In this document: positions 1-12,055 of the stretch, one piece after another | Numbering within the stretch: position 1 is the stretch's first letter | How the letters are laid out: every line of letters starts with the position of its first letter | Source of the DNA: Symsagittifera roscoffensis | Taxonomy: Eukaryota; Xenacoelomorpha; Acoela; Convolutidae | NCBI RefSeq assembly: GCF_963678635.1 | Contig: NC_087063.1 | Coordinates: 41,928,759-41,992,758, forward strand | Reading direction: 5' to 3' | DNA length: 64,000 nucleotides | Position numbers and translations under genes: made by a program | Notes under the pieces: generated by a model | The model's database searches: none | The model's input: only the letters and a program-made list of their open reading frames with translations | What the model was told of the DNA's origin: nothing

Positions 1-1015
1 AAAAAAATATATCCTCGTTTTTAAACACAATACGAAGTGAAACACTTTGCGTCTAATATTTTGTCATTACGAGCAAGGTGCTTGCCTCTTTTTTGTTGAG
101 AATGATTTGGTCTGACGAAATATACCGCGCGGTAGTTATCTCGATTAGTGTGATAGCCGTCAAAATGTTTGATATAGTGTTTTTCATGATTTTTTTTGTT
201 ATCCTTGTTATCAAAAAATACTGATATACTTTGTTACAGTTTTGAACAGCAACTGCTGGTTGACTATCAACTAAATGAGTGTTGACTATAATATGTTTGC
301 GGCAAGAACTTGTGATAATCAAATATTTTTATTAAACTTTAAATTTCGTTCTTAGTTCCCGAGAAAACGATGCATATTTTAGAAAAAAATTAAATCTGGT
401 TGTAATTTTTTAAATGTTTTTTTTTTAATGATTTCATTGAAACACTTCTAATTTTATCCGAAAACAACCATGCGTTTCTAAACACAAATTTTTTAGATTC
501 TTTTTGATCATATAAAGGATAATTTGGAGCGCTTAAAACAAAAATTTAACATCTTCTACTCTTCAAAACTTCTGTTTCGTTCTTTGATTTTTTGGTGAGT
601 AGAATCGCAGATTCTATAGGCAGTTAAATAATTTCCAATATCCTTCCTGTTTCAATTTTGTGTTAGTTTTTATTTTGAAGATTTTTGTCAATGCTTATTT
701 TTCTGAGCAATGAGTGCGTAGTCTCATTTCGAAAAAGAGGCCAGCAATCTGAGCTGAGGAGAAGGTGCAAATCTTTTGTTCTAAATTCAGCATATTCATG
801 TTTTTTAACTTGAACAAATCAAGTTTTAACAAGTATTTGTGTATCGATATCATCATTATTTTTCAAAAGAGAAAAATTAGTTTAAAAAATAATTGATATA
901 ATTATAATTTGGAGTTGAAAACAATACTGTTTAAGAAACAATATGGGTAAACATGTAATAGAGTGTTCCGGTTAGAAGCTAAGGGTGACCTTTTTAAAAA
1001 TTTGGGCTCGTTCAT
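1..1015. other. AT-rich DNA, nothing recognised
   Basis: I see only A/T runs and short chance reading frames. None has a recognisable motif, splice context or repeat relationship to the rest of the window. Confidence 0.5.
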
Positions 1016-1355
1016 CCCCGGGTTGACCATCCAACAAAAAGTCCCCCAACCTTAGAGCTTCCTATATGTCGCAAAATCATTTTGAAGTTGTTTCAATAAC
1101 TTACTAACCGATAAAAACTTTTTTTTGGAATTTTTTTAAAATTTATGCATGCAAAATAAAGAAAAAATTTAAAAAAACAAGCATATAGAAAAGTTTCTTT
1201 TTTAAATTTTTTTTTAAAAGAAAAATCACTAATTTACAGTTTTCTTAGAGGAAACAGACTCTTTCGTGTAACACTCGTGGAGCCTAATTTTGTTTAAAAA
1301 AATATGCAATTTAATAAAAGAAGTTCTAAGATAGCAAATTTTGGTAAACCCGGGG
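1016..1355. mobile_element. Small MITE-like element with CCCCGGG termini
   Basis: CCCCGGGTTGACC at 1016-1028 is matched in inverted orientation by GGTAAACCCGGGG at 1343-1355, 12 of 13 bases. The 340-bp interior has no coding potential. The same terminal core (CCCGGGTTGAC) bounds the larger element at 11089-12055, so the two probably belong to one family. No clear target-site duplication was found. GC-rich ends in AT-rich DNA make chance less likely. Confidence 0.5.
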
Positions 1356-1690
1356 TCCCCTACTGAGAGCTGTGGGACAAAGAAGTTGGTGCAAGTTTGC
1401 TGAACCAATTTCGGCTGGGGTCAATAGTAAAAACAAAAGCATCTTCCTTAACAATTCATTTTCCTTCAGAGTTTGAAGAAACATTCTTCCAATCAAAACC
1501 TTACTAAATCAGGGACAGAAAAATCAGAATGCTTTTGTCCACACTGTTTGCAAACGTCGCTTGAGCTGTATAATATGTTTGTCGCATCCCTGTGCAGAAA
1601 AAACCGGCGAAAGAGATCAGCAGTGTCTTCACCACTCGTCATTTTGCCAGCTTTCAAACAGGTAGTATATGTTTTGATTTGAACAACCTG

Positions 1691-2445
1691 CGCTGACAAA
1701 AACGCTTTTGGATCACTTTAAACTGATTTTAAATCGATTTTAACTTGATCAAAATCGAATAACAAGGTAAATTTAAGGACATGAAATTGCTTTCAAATCC
1801 ATTTAAATCGATTTTAACGTCTACAAAATTGATTTAAATCTATTTGGATGGAGTTTCCGATTCACTAAAATCCAATCAAATCTTCGCCAAAATCCGATTA
1901 ATTCTATTTCAAGAGACCCATGAGCAGATCGATTTTAGTATCTAAGAAATCCAATTCAAATCGGTCGAGCAAAAATCTTTGTACCAAATCAAGAAAATAG
2001 TCAATATAAAAGAGATTTCGGGCTCAAAAAAATCCAGTTAAGCCGTACAAAGTTGTCTAATTAAATGAAGTTTTATGAGCAAAAACCTTTGTAATGGACC
2101 AAGAAAGCGGTAATTACAAATCAAATGGCAGTTTAAATGTTTTCAAACTGGATTGAAAGTTGATTTTCGAAATTAATTGGTCTTTTTAATTTTCTATCAG
2201 ACGCTGTGTATATGAAAAGAAAAAAAAATGGCATAAGAAGAACGACCAAATACTGGAAAAATTGATTTGAGTGATTTAAAATTAATTGGGATTGATTTTT
2301 CGCTGGGTTTTAAAAGCAATTCAAATCAATTTTTAAATTGATCCAAATCAATCTTACCGGTTTTTTAGGCCTTCGAACTTTTTCATGCTAAAATCGATCT
2401 AGTTTATTTACTGATAAAATGGATCTCAATCTATAGTTGTCAGTG
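1691..2445. mobile_element. ATCGATTTAAAT-rich dispersed repeat, copy 1
   Basis: The segment is full of AAATCGATTT / AATCAATTT words. It starts with CGCTGACAA (1691) and ends with TTGTCAGTG (2437-2445), an imperfect terminal inverted repeat. A second copy with the same word composition and the same TTGTCAGTG-C right end lies at about 9436-10270. It has no coding potential. It is most simply a non-autonomous DNA transposon; the left end of copy 2 could not be located, so the boundaries are provisional. Confidence 0.45.
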
Positions 2446-3059
2446 TGTGCGCACTTCAAGTTTCGATTTTTCTCTCCGATATAAACTATATATGAAAAGT
2501 CAGTATAAGCAATTATGCGAGCAAATTTTGTTGTTGGCTTAAAACTGAAAAGATTATAACTCAAAAATGTGTACGCAAGTTTGCTTTTTTTTAAATTCTC
2601 AGAAATTCAAAATTTTCAGATTGTGATGGTGTAAAACAACACGATGGTGATGTGTCAGCAATTATTATTCAGGTTCTGACACAAAAAAATGTTGATTTTT
2701 GTGATACAATATCCAGCAAATTGATGGAATGGAACTAAAACTTCAATTCGTAATTCAAAACGATGGAGAAATATCCAATTTTTGTAGCCAACTGAGACGG
2801 TCGACCATAGGCTTTACTTGAACAAACTAGAAGCATGTTTCGAATAGGGTCAAGCCATGGGTCAAAACAGTTGAACTGGGACAAATTATGGGTCCAATAT
2901 GGTCAAATATTTTGCCTCATGACTTACTAGTGGCAAATTATGCAAGCTCACAATCATTTCAAATTTGTTTGAGACCTGCTGTGTAGACGCTAAATTTATG
3001 TTTTTGTCTTTTGTTTTGCCTGTAGGGGGATAGTTTATAGATTTCTTAATCGCGACACT
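2446..3059. other. No recognised feature
   Basis: AT-rich sequence without repeats or coding motifs that I can identify. Confidence 0.4.
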
Positions 3060-3370
3060 CAAAGTCGCGACATTCAAAGCATACCCATTTTTGGTTGAGA
3101 AAGTCCAAACACATTTGTATAGAGTCGACAAAAATAAATTTCTTAGAAAAATGTCGGCCGGGACAAACGAGAAAGCCGAAACATACCGAAGTTTGGTCGA
3201 GAAAATCTGAGCTGGGTGGATCACTTTTTTGGGTAGAGAAAATCAAACAATCAAACATACCAAAATTTTGTCGAGAAATCCAAAGCATACCCAAATTTGG
3301 TGTAGAAAATCAAAACAAACAAAAAAAATGGTCGAGATTGTCAAAACATTTTGATTTTTGGTCGATTCTA
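3060..3370. repeat. Degenerate minisatellite, GTCGAGAAA words
   Basis: A loosely conserved word of roughly 35-40 bases, including AAACATACC, AAATTTGG and GTCGAGAAAATC, recurs about seven times (for example near 3090, 3160, 3200, 3240, 3280, 3320). The copies are too diverged for a fixed period. Reading frames across it are products of the repeat, not a gene. Confidence 0.5.
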
Positions 3371-3730
3371 GATAGTAGAAATGAAAGATTAGCGAAAATA
3401 ATTTTAATATTACTTTTTTGTGCGTTGAGCCATGAAATGTTTCGAAAATTTCCTCTATTTTGTCAAATCTGGAGAAGAAATATTTTTGAGAATAATCACA
3501 CAATGCTGATAATTTTTCAAACAAGGAGTAAAAGATCAAATAAACTCGTGTTAAGAAATCTAGAAAACTCTCAAAGCTATGAAAGAACAGTTTGACAAAA
3601 TTTTGACAAAAGAAAAAAAATTTGTATGCTGATATTTTGAAAATGTAAACACGAACCTTAATCAACAATTGAGTGATTGCTTTCAATTAAAACAAATACA
3701 CTTGATATAATTCGAGCATTATAAATTTTA
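3371..3730. other. No recognised feature
   Basis: AT-rich single-copy-looking sequence between the minisatellite and the 496-bp tandem duplication. Confidence 0.35.
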
Positions 3731-4738
3731 TTTGGCATTAGTGTATTTACTCGTAAGCTTAGGTTTCTGAAGCGACATTTGTTTTAGAAGTTTTAAGTAC
3801 AAAAACTTAATCCATATCTAACCAATATTTAATTTTCAAACTTTATGTTCAGCGCAAACGATGTCAGAATTGAAAAAAACTAAGAGAGAGAAATTTTGTC
3901 CAAAAATGGTAAAATTTGGCAACGCTATTCTTATCATGTTTTTTTTTAAGTTAGTGAAACGCTTTAACCCATTAATCCTACGCAGTCATTGTGGTTCATT
4001 TATTTGAAATCATAACTCTCTTAGCTATTGGATAAGTAAAATTGATTATACAGATAAAGTTGTTGGTTTTTGCTAAATTGGTTATTCTGACCTCTAAGTG
4101 TTACAGTTAACATCAGTTTTATTATCTGAATGCTAATCAAACATTTTGTAGTTTGGTTTATAGGCAAAACTACAATTTTTTTAATCTAAATTTTGCTTTG
4201 TATAAAAAGTTTGTTTCAAGACTGTATTTGGCATTAGTGTATTTACTCAAAAATGTAAGTTTCTGAAGCGACAATTTTTTTCAGAAAATTCAAGTACAAA
4301 AATTCAATCCATATCTAACCGATATTTGATTTTTAAACTTTATGTTCAGCGCAAACGATGTCAGAATTGAAAAAAAAACTAAGAGAGAAATTTTAGCCAC
4401 AAATGGTGATTTTTGGCAACGCTATTCTAATCATGTTTTTTTTTAAGTTAGTGAAACGTTTTAGCCCATTAATCCTACGCAGTCATTGTGGTTCATTTAT
4501 TTGAAATCAATCATCTATGCCGAAATCATAAATCTCTTAGCTATTGGATAAGTAAAATTGATTATACAGATTAAGTTGTTGTTTTTTGCTAAATTGACTA
4601 TTCTGACCTCTAAGTGTTACAGTTAACATCAGTTTTATTATCTGAAAGCAAATCATACATTGTTGTAGTTTGGTTTACAGGCAAAACTTTTCTTTTTATC
4701 TAAATATTGCTTTGTATAAAGTATTTGTTTCAAGACTA
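3731..4738 (+). repeat. Tandem duplication, 496-bp period, two units
   Basis: Unit 1 (3731-4226) and unit 2 (4227-4738) both begin TTTGGCATTAGTG and share landmarks such as CAGCGCAAACGATGTCAGAA, CCTACGCAGTCATTGTGG and GGATAAGTAAAATTGATTA in the same order. They differ by scattered substitutions and short indels, including an extra ATCAATCATCTATGCCG in unit 2. No open frame is kept in both, so this is non-coding duplication. Confidence 0.85.
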
Positions 4739-5820
4739 ATTTTCATTTTAATTAGACTTCAATCAAATTACCATTTCTTCAAGGTTTTGAATTCATCGAG
4801 AAATCATAAAACTTGTAGAAAGCAGGCGTCTATTAATCGTTCGGTGCTTGAAGAAGTTTTCAACAGTCATTTTGAGCTGAAAAGTTTCTTGTATTTTTTT
4901 TTATAATTGCATAGTGCATCAACATGAGAAAAATTGCTCAGGATATCACTGGTCTTCTAGAAAATTAATTTGAACTCAGGTCAACGATTTTGAACACTGT
5001 CACAATTGCCATCGAAAATTGAACTTTCAATTACGCTTTTTATTTGAAAATTTGGTAGCTGTTTAGAAAAAAAAACTGTAGTGACACAATTCATACTTGG
5101 TACTTGAGTTTTTTTCAGGTACTTGAGTTTTTTTTTCAGATAAAACTTAACGTAAAGGATATGTTTGAGTAAGTTTTAATTCAATTAGGCCTAATTAACA
5201 TACCTGATTGAAAACTTACCTGACGATAGATGTCAATAAGTTTCCATTTAGCTATTGTTGAGTTATAAGGCAGAGTTAGGCAAATATGCAGAGAAGGCTA
5301 TCAAAAATGAGAAGTTATAAGAAGCAGACGAAAGTTAATCTATAGTTTCATCAGTTCTAATTAAATTTTAATTCGTTATAGGAAGTTGATTTGTTTTCCT
5401 TGCTGCGTTATGAAGCATCTTGATTATTGTTTCGACTTGAGGGTATGAGGAATATATTTGCTTGGGGTGGTTTTGTATTCAGATCAATCTCCAAAAGGTT
5501 TCTAGAATAGGGGGCTCGATTGCTAGAATTTCATGTCAGCACCACCACAGTACGCTGATTCTACAGCCCATCTGTAACAAGTTTAGCTAAAAAACTCATT
5601 TGATACTTTGATGCTGAAATTGTACCGGGAATTATGGACGCGATGTGAATTATCTAGCTGTACAAAATGTTCCAAAATTGGATTAAGGCAAGTTGAAAAG
5701 TTTTTTCTATTTCTATATACGACTCAAATTTCAGCACCTATCAAATTTTGGTTTTATCAGCCTAAAATTCACAGCTTAAGATTATCTTATTGAAAAAAGC
5801 ATTGGATGCCAATTAAAGGA
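4739..5820. other. No recognised feature
   Basis: AT-rich DNA with a local TACTTGAGTTTTTTTCAGG word repeated twice near 5100. No gene or element is recognisable. Confidence 0.35.
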
Positions 5821-5864
5821 CTGTCGGAACATTCAGGGATTTGCGCTGATACCAGCAGTCTTGT
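5821..5864 (+). mobile_element. Helentron-like 3' end fragment
   Basis: CTGTCGGAACATTCAGGG followed by a stem-loop remnant and CAGCAGTCTTG matches the 3' end of the complete copies at 14401-14932 and 39095-39602. Only the terminal ~45 bases are clear; the body upstream is not recognisable. Confidence 0.6.
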
Positions 5865-6014
5865 ATTATACTTCCGCTGGTTTACATGATGTCCTGTCAA
5901 TAATTACGAGTTGACTCAAAATGCTGTAGCTATCATTAATGAAAAGAGTAAAAGGTCAATATCTTATTGTTCTGACTTTCGAGGAAATTGAGAGAATAAA
6001 TGTGCTTGAGGGCC

Positions 6015-6419
6015 AATTTCGAATTTTTAACTAGTTTTTTTCCTTGAGCTCAATTTTAAGAAAATACTTTATATTTGATCATTTTCGAAAAAAAAATTGA
6101 AAAGGTTGTTTGACAACGCGCGGGATATTTAATAAAGAGGCTAATTAACCCGCTCTTAGTTTGTTCCAATTTGAATTGAAGCAAATTATTGAGTCTTATT
6201 ATTAAGTTACTAGACACTAAGAACATTTTTTTTTGCACTTGGCAAAGCGCCTAGAAAAAAGTTCAAAAAAAACCGAAAAAAAACTGAGTTTTTCTTGCGT
6301 TTCATTGTGAAAGTTTAATCGATATTTTTCAATTGATGTTTTCAAAAGCTGTTTAAAACACAATGATGGGCAGCTGAGCTGGATCATTCAAGGTTTCGCC
6401 CTGATACGAGCACTCTTGT
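6015..6419 (+). mobile_element. Diverged Helentron-like copy, 5' truncated
   Basis: It keeps the family's order of landmarks: TTTTTAACTAG, a decayed GCGCGGGATATTT hairpin, TTGTTCCAATTTGAATTGAAG, TTACTAGACAC, and the 3' end CATTCAAGGTTTCGCCCTGATACGAGCACTCTTG. The GTTCCGAC 5' terminus is missing. It is more diverged than the copies at 13.7-15.4 kb, so it is an older insertion. Confidence 0.65.
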
Positions 6420-6586
6420 TATTTCTTCACTTCTAATCGTTGTTTTTTGAGTTTATATTTAGAAAAAGTTAAAGACATTGGGGATTTCATTTCATACCAA
6501 AGATTTCACTTTCTAGTTATTGAATCAAACCGAATATTGTAATTGAAATTATCCGGTTAAATGAGCAGATCTTTGTTTCGGAAGCT

Positions 6587-6946
6587 GTGTCTCTTAAACT
6601 TAAGGCACATTCAATTGCATACAGAGATGGTGACAACTCAAAGACGAAGCAAAGCACCAAGTGTGTGAACAGAGCAGTGAAGACCACACTTCATCATGAT
6701 CAATTTAATTTGGGGTTGTTTGACAGAGAAATTATCCAAACTCAAATGAAAACAAAAAGAAGTAGGAACCACGCTCTTTCTGTTGAAGAAGTAAGCAAAT
6801 CGATTTCGACAACAAAAGATTCTACACAGACGATGGTAGGTTTTCATTTCTGCTCAAGGAATAATCCAAATGTACCGATGACGGCTCGAGTAAGTCAGAA
6901 TCAACTTCGAGTGATACCAAAAACTACAATAATTTCGTTGATTTGA
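6587..6946 (+). CDS. Unassigned open frame, possible coding remnant
   Basis: A 119-codon frame. The stretch AYRDGDNSKTKQSTKCVNRA through KTTLHHDQFN to SVEEVSKSISTTKDSTQTM is lysine-, serine- and histidine-rich and reads more like real protein than the AT-rich neighbourhood. A GT donor-like GTAGGT follows TQTM at about 6835, so the coding part may end there. No homologue is recognised with confidence; a remnant of a large DNA transposon gene is possible. The far end looks like random translation. Confidence 0.3.
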   Translation: MSLKLKAHSIAYRDGDNSKTKQSTKCVNRAVKTTLHHDQFNLGLFDREIIQTQMKTKRSRNHALSVEEVSKSISTTKDSTQTMVGFHFCSRNNPNVPMTARVSQNQLRVIPKTTIISLI

Positions 6947-9164
6947 ACCGGGATTGAGGCAGGCTGCGTTTATCTTGAGTGATGAAAATGTAATACTCGA
7001 AAGTGAAGTCCCCCGTTCCGGAAAAATTTTATTTCAACAACCCGTCTTTTGACTTTGAAGCAAAAGTAGTTGAAGCAAAAGTTGGAAAACTGTTTTCAGA
7101 GCTTTTGAGCTTCAGTTTCGTCGAAACTATTTTGCTAGTAACATCTTAATCTAAGTTTTTACACTAAGTCGTTCCGCGGCATGATTTTACTCTCTAGTAA
7201 ATGACTAAGACTCTGTTTGATCATGAACACCTTTTCGCGCCCCGTCAATAAAACTACAAAAAGTAAAATGCCGAAGTTTGCAAAACTACTAGGGCCGGTA
7301 TGATTACTTATTTAAATACTTGTAGACGTAATTAGAGAGAGAAAAAACTTGAAAAATTTAGCAAGTCTTTCTTTTAAATAATTAATTTAAAAATACCCAG
7401 TGTTTCAAGCCTCGAAAAATCGAGCTGCGAATGGAGTTTACTTTTTCCTCAAAAAAGACTGACTGAGACGCGAAACACAGGAAAAATTACAAAAACTGCA
7501 CAATCGAGATTCACTTTTTAAACGGGAAAAGCTATTGCCAAGGAATTTTCAGTCTATGATTTCTCGATGAGGGCGATGCGTTTTGTTGATTTTTGGCGCC
7601 CTTCCTCAAAGTAAAACAACAAAATCAGTTCGATTATCAATTTGATAAACTTCCAGTGATAATCACCTGATGGAAAACAATTCTATGATGCCGAAACTGC
7701 CCAATGGCGGCAATCACAATTATAGTCATTTGGAACATCATATTTGTTTTTTTTTGCAATTTGACTGCCCTTTGAAGTTAACAATATCATGTCTTAGGAA
7801 GACTACATTGAGTTGTTGACAGTTTTTCGAACATACGATGTTGACCCTGAAAAATCCCACAGGAACATGAAAAACTCTAATCGCAACGCTTAATGGCAAA
7901 ATTAAATTTTTTAACCAGCGGAACATTGCAAAAACGTGTCCATAGAGGTGAATTTCCCGAAAATGCCTCAAAAGCGTGTGAGATCAAAAGTTGCACGGTG
8001 ATTGGTCAAACACTAAATCCAGAACGAATGAAAAGGAAAAAGAGGGCTTAGCTTTGCATCTGAGTTCCTGTTCCAAACGATTCTTCAGTGAAATTGGCCC
8101 CTTTTAAAAAGTGTTAATGGCGCAAAAACTCTACTGTGAATCAACAGCCGGTCGGTTCTACTGAAGTTATCAAGCAACCCTTATAGTTTTTTCATAACAT
8201 CTTTTTAACACACGTTTTTTTTTCTAATTTTAGAAAGTTCCTTAGAATCGCTAAAGCAGAACTATCTAATCCAAGATTAATTTTCAAGCAAACTATTTTT
8301 GTACATGATTTATCGCAAATTTATGTCAGTTAGAACTGGCTCGAAAATTTTCAGAAACGTTTTCCAGGTGGACAAAATACAGGTTATGGAACTTGCCAGT
8401 GAATACTACGTAAGCACTTCAACAGAATGACTAAATTATTGAGATTTCCTGTTATATCTCTCTTGGTAACAAGCTTTTCATTATATTTTCCAAATATATA
8501 ATGTTGACCCTCAAAAAACCCAGAAAAGTATGAAAGTAATTTTTCGATTTTGCTGGGACAGATGCGGAAAAAGTATAGCTCTTCTGAAGCTCATCAAGTG
8601 ATGTTTGTTTAGTTTTAGAGTTGAAGTGTTGGAAGATTACCATTTCTATTAACCATTTGAATTTCTGGACTAAAAATATGAAAAAAATGGAGGACATTAG
8701 TTTTAAGTGTATAATCAGATCAAAGGAAAAAATTTCAGGCATAAGTCTTTCAAGAGGCTTCCTTGGTGCCACACACTTATTGATCACTGCGCCGAAACTC
8801 AAATATTTCGACTAGAAAAAACCAAGTTGGCATAAAATATTAACCGGCGCCGAAAACAAAACTTTTCTCTGTTTTTCAAATGTTTGAAAAAAGCGCAAAA
8901 TCAAAAATCTAAACAACTTAAATTGCTCAAACATTTTTTTCTTAATTTCTGGTTTTTCTTCAATTGTCAAAAGATTCCCAAATAAGAGAGGTTCGTATTC
9001 CAAATAATAGAGGTTTGACCGAAATTCCTATCTTTTCGAAGAATGGTTTTTAGATCACAGTAAATAAATTTGTCTGATTTCCAATCTTGACCCAGCTCGG
9101 TATTTTGATTTGTTGATTTTATAACGGATAAAGTTTCAAATTTATATTGAGGCGTTGCAGATAA
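6947..9164. other. No recognised feature
   Basis: About 2.2 kb of AT-rich DNA. Short similar phrases around ATGTTGACCCT occur near 7850 and 8500, which may be an old duplication, but the match is too short to define. No gene is supported. Confidence 0.35.
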
Positions 9165-9172
9165 ACAACAGC

Positions 9173-9261
<89 letters not shown>

Positions 9262-9267
9262 AAACAA

Positions 9268-9299
<32 letters not shown>

Positions 9300-9300
9300 G
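9165..9300 (+). repeat. (CAA)n microsatellite
   Basis: About 45 near-perfect CAA units, with a few AAA interruptions near 9261-9275. The translations (poly-Asn on +, poly-Cys on -) have no flanking coding evidence, so I treat it as non-coding. Confidence 0.97.
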
Positions 9301-9435
9301 AAAACTGAGTGATTCAATGATTAAAAAGTATCTGGAAGCGAAACTAACTGAAACTTGAACAAAGAAACAACTTCCGTTGATAGAGCGAAAACTTCTGCAC
9401 TAAATGAAATTTTCTGGCAAACAAATTTAAACAAA

Positions 9436-10271
9436 CACTCAACTGAATCGAGTTATTTTAAATCGATTTTAAACTTATCCAAATCGATGAACAATGTACA
9501 TTTTAAGAACTTAAATCGCTTCTAAATCGATTTAAACCGATCTTTTCTGGAAGTTTTGGATCGATTTAAGTGCCTAAAAAATGGATCCCACTTAAATACA
9601 TCCAGATCTCACTTTAATCCATTCTAAATTGATTGAAACTGATCTTTCGCGATAATTTTGGATCAACTTGAGTGTCTAAAAAAACCAATTTAAACTCCAA
9701 ATTTTGCATTAAAATCAGAGAAAATTATCTTTTTAAATCAAGTTATGGGAAAAACATATGTAACAGATCAAGAAACGAATCAAAAGAAATCATATTATGA
9801 TCTCAAGAATATGCAATTAAATCACTAAAAATTTGAATCTAACAACTTATGAAGCGAATCAAGAAAACGGTCAAAATCGATCCTCTTGTGAACTCAAAAT
9901 ATGCAATGAAATCTATTATCGATATTTTCAAAAGTATTTGGTCTTTTTTTATTATATTAATTTACACTCTGAATGTAAAATGAAAAACGATGGGCAACAC
10001 ATAGATGCAACACATATTCAAAAAGGGTGATATTTGATTTAAAAAATTGATTCGAGTCAATTATAATCCGTTTTAATCCCCCTGAAAAAAAAGTTTTTAA
10101 GGACTGCAAAAATGGATTCAAATTCATTTAATATCGATTTAAAGTTGATGCAAATCAATCTTTATCTTTTCTATCAAGTCTTCGTACTTTTTTCACACTA
10201 AAGTTGATCTAATTTTAAGCAACTTACTTTTTTCACACTTAAATTGAACTTAATCCATTTTTGTCAGTGCG
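9436..10271. mobile_element. ATCGATTTAAAT-rich dispersed repeat, copy 2
   Basis: It shares the dense AAATCGATTT word composition and several aligned phrases with 1691-2445 (for example TTAAATCGATTTTAAAC and AAGAAACGAAT-type motifs). It ends in TTTTTGTCAGTGC at 10259-10270, like copy 1. The left terminus is not clear. Confidence 0.45.
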
Positions 10272-10394
10272 GATAATTCCGTTAATCCGTTAAGAGAAAA
10301 ATTTTGCACGTGGCGCAATTGTACACCACGCACGGTAAAAATTTATCTAGATTGCCTGTTATCGTCGTTTTGTCCTTTTATTTATCATTACCAC

Positions 10395-10594
10395 NNNNNN
10401 NNNNNNNNNNNNNNNNNNNNNNNNNNNNNNNNNNNNNNNNNNNNNNNNNNNNNNNNNNNNNNNNNNNNNNNNNNNNNNNNNNNNNNNNNNNNNNNNNNNN
10501 NNNNNNNNNNNNNNNNNNNNNNNNNNNNNNNNNNNNNNNNNNNNNNNNNNNNNNNNNNNNNNNNNNNNNNNNNNNNNNNNNNNNNNNNNNNNNN
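10395..10594. other. Assembly gap, 200 N
   Basis: Exactly 200 N, probably a scaffold gap of conventional size rather than a measured length. Frames drawn across it are meaningless. Confidence 0.99.
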
Positions 10595-11088
10595 GTTTTA
10601 AAGTTACTTTCTGATCTAGCGTACCTGTTTTGAAAACATTTCTCAACTGATTCTTACTAAAAAGCAGAACTATTCTATATTAACGCACAATGAGTTCCAG
10701 TTATTGTCAATGCTCCCAAGTAAGTATCTACTTTTCAAGAAAAAACTGATCAAAATAACTTCAATTAGATGTATTTCGTTTTTATTTTGTAATTTTATGG
10801 CTCAAAAAACAACAAATGGAAAAATCCATGACTCTTTTTTCTGTAGACCGCATTGTTTGAGTTCAGATCTATAACTTCATCACTTTCATATATATCTTCA
10901 ACGGTTGGTTGGTTGAAATTGAAATCTCACGAGATCTCACTTGAAGAAGTCTTTGCAAACCATTTCAACTCAATAGGCTCTTTTTTTCAGACAAACGCAG
11001 AAACTTACCACATTTTTGTTTATTTCTAATGTATTGAAGATAAGATATACAAGAGTAATGCAAAATAAAAGCAAGGCATGCAGAAACA
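10595..11088. other. No recognised feature
   Basis: AT-rich DNA between the assembly gap and the CCCGGG-ended element; no motif recognised. Confidence 0.35.
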
Positions 11089-12055
11089 TCCCGGGTTGAC
11101 GTCCATAGAAGAAAAATGCTTATCATACAGTTTCATATATAAAGTCTATGGAAAAAATGCTTATCATACAATTATCATGTATGAAAATTATAAAATAGTC
11201 ATTTCGTCATAGAAATTTTTTTTTCAAAAATCACCAAAAAACGTGTCTCGGTAACTTTAAATAGATTTAAGTAAGTATATCTATGATAGAGGGAATATTG
11301 ACATTCAAAAACATAAATTTAATTTCGGTCAGAAAAATGCTTATCATAAAGTTTTCATATATGAAATTTGTACGATATGCATTTTTTTATAAACAAGAGT
11401 AAAAATTTGAGGTAAAAAATTTTTAATCGCTTTTTTGGCTGCAAATATGCATTTGTGCTAAAATATATATTTACGAACAAAAAAAATTGCATGCTAAATT
11501 TGACATTTTTGTGTTTATAAGTAGTCCAGGATGAGTTTCTCACCCAAAAAACCCAAAAATTACATGAAAATGTTTTCTTTTTGTAAACACGATTATCATC
11601 TTTTGTTTCGTTTGCTAAGATAAAATTAAATTTATAAAAAAAGCAGGCCTTTCTTCTCAGCAATCATAATTCTCAAGCTAAAAATTATCTAGCCATATTC
11701 AAAAAGTTACCTTTTTGGTATATATTTCCACGTGAAAATGTTAAAATTAACTTTTATGGCTAAAACCACCAAATACGGTTTATCAGGATGACAAAAATCC
11801 TTGCTTAGTGTTTCGGTTGAAACACAGAATTTCGAAACAAAAATTTTTTGTATTTTCGTTTATGGAAAAAATGCTTGTCATACAATTTCATAGTATGGAA
11901 AAAATGCTTATCATACAATTTTATAAATGAAAAAAATGCTTATTTTGCTATTTTCATACATACACTTTTACTCTATGAAACTGTATGAAAGAGTATGATA
12001 AGCATTTTTTTCATATATGAAAATTGTATGGTAAACATTTTTTGTCAACCCGGGA
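11089..12055. mobile_element. MITE-like element, CCCGGGTTGAC ends, internal palindromic units
   Basis: TCCCGGGTTGAC at 11089-11100 is perfectly mirrored by GTCAACCCGGGA at 12044-12055. Inside, the unit ATGCTTATCATACA with TTTCATATATGAAA recurs at least seven times in both orientations, mostly near the two ends (11120, 11155, 11335, 11870, 11900, 11935, 12000). There is no coding potential. Subterminal repeats inside terminal inverted repeats are typical of non-autonomous DNA transposons, where they can act as transposase-binding sites. No obvious target duplication. Confidence 0.65.

Noticed and set aside
3095-3595. 166-codon frame as a gene
   Set aside because: The first half is a degenerate minisatellite and the rest is AT-driven; no domain or splice support.
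9165-9317. Poly-Asn (+) and poly-Cys (-) open frames
   Set aside because: They are translations of a CAA microsatellite with no splice sites, conserved flank or domain.
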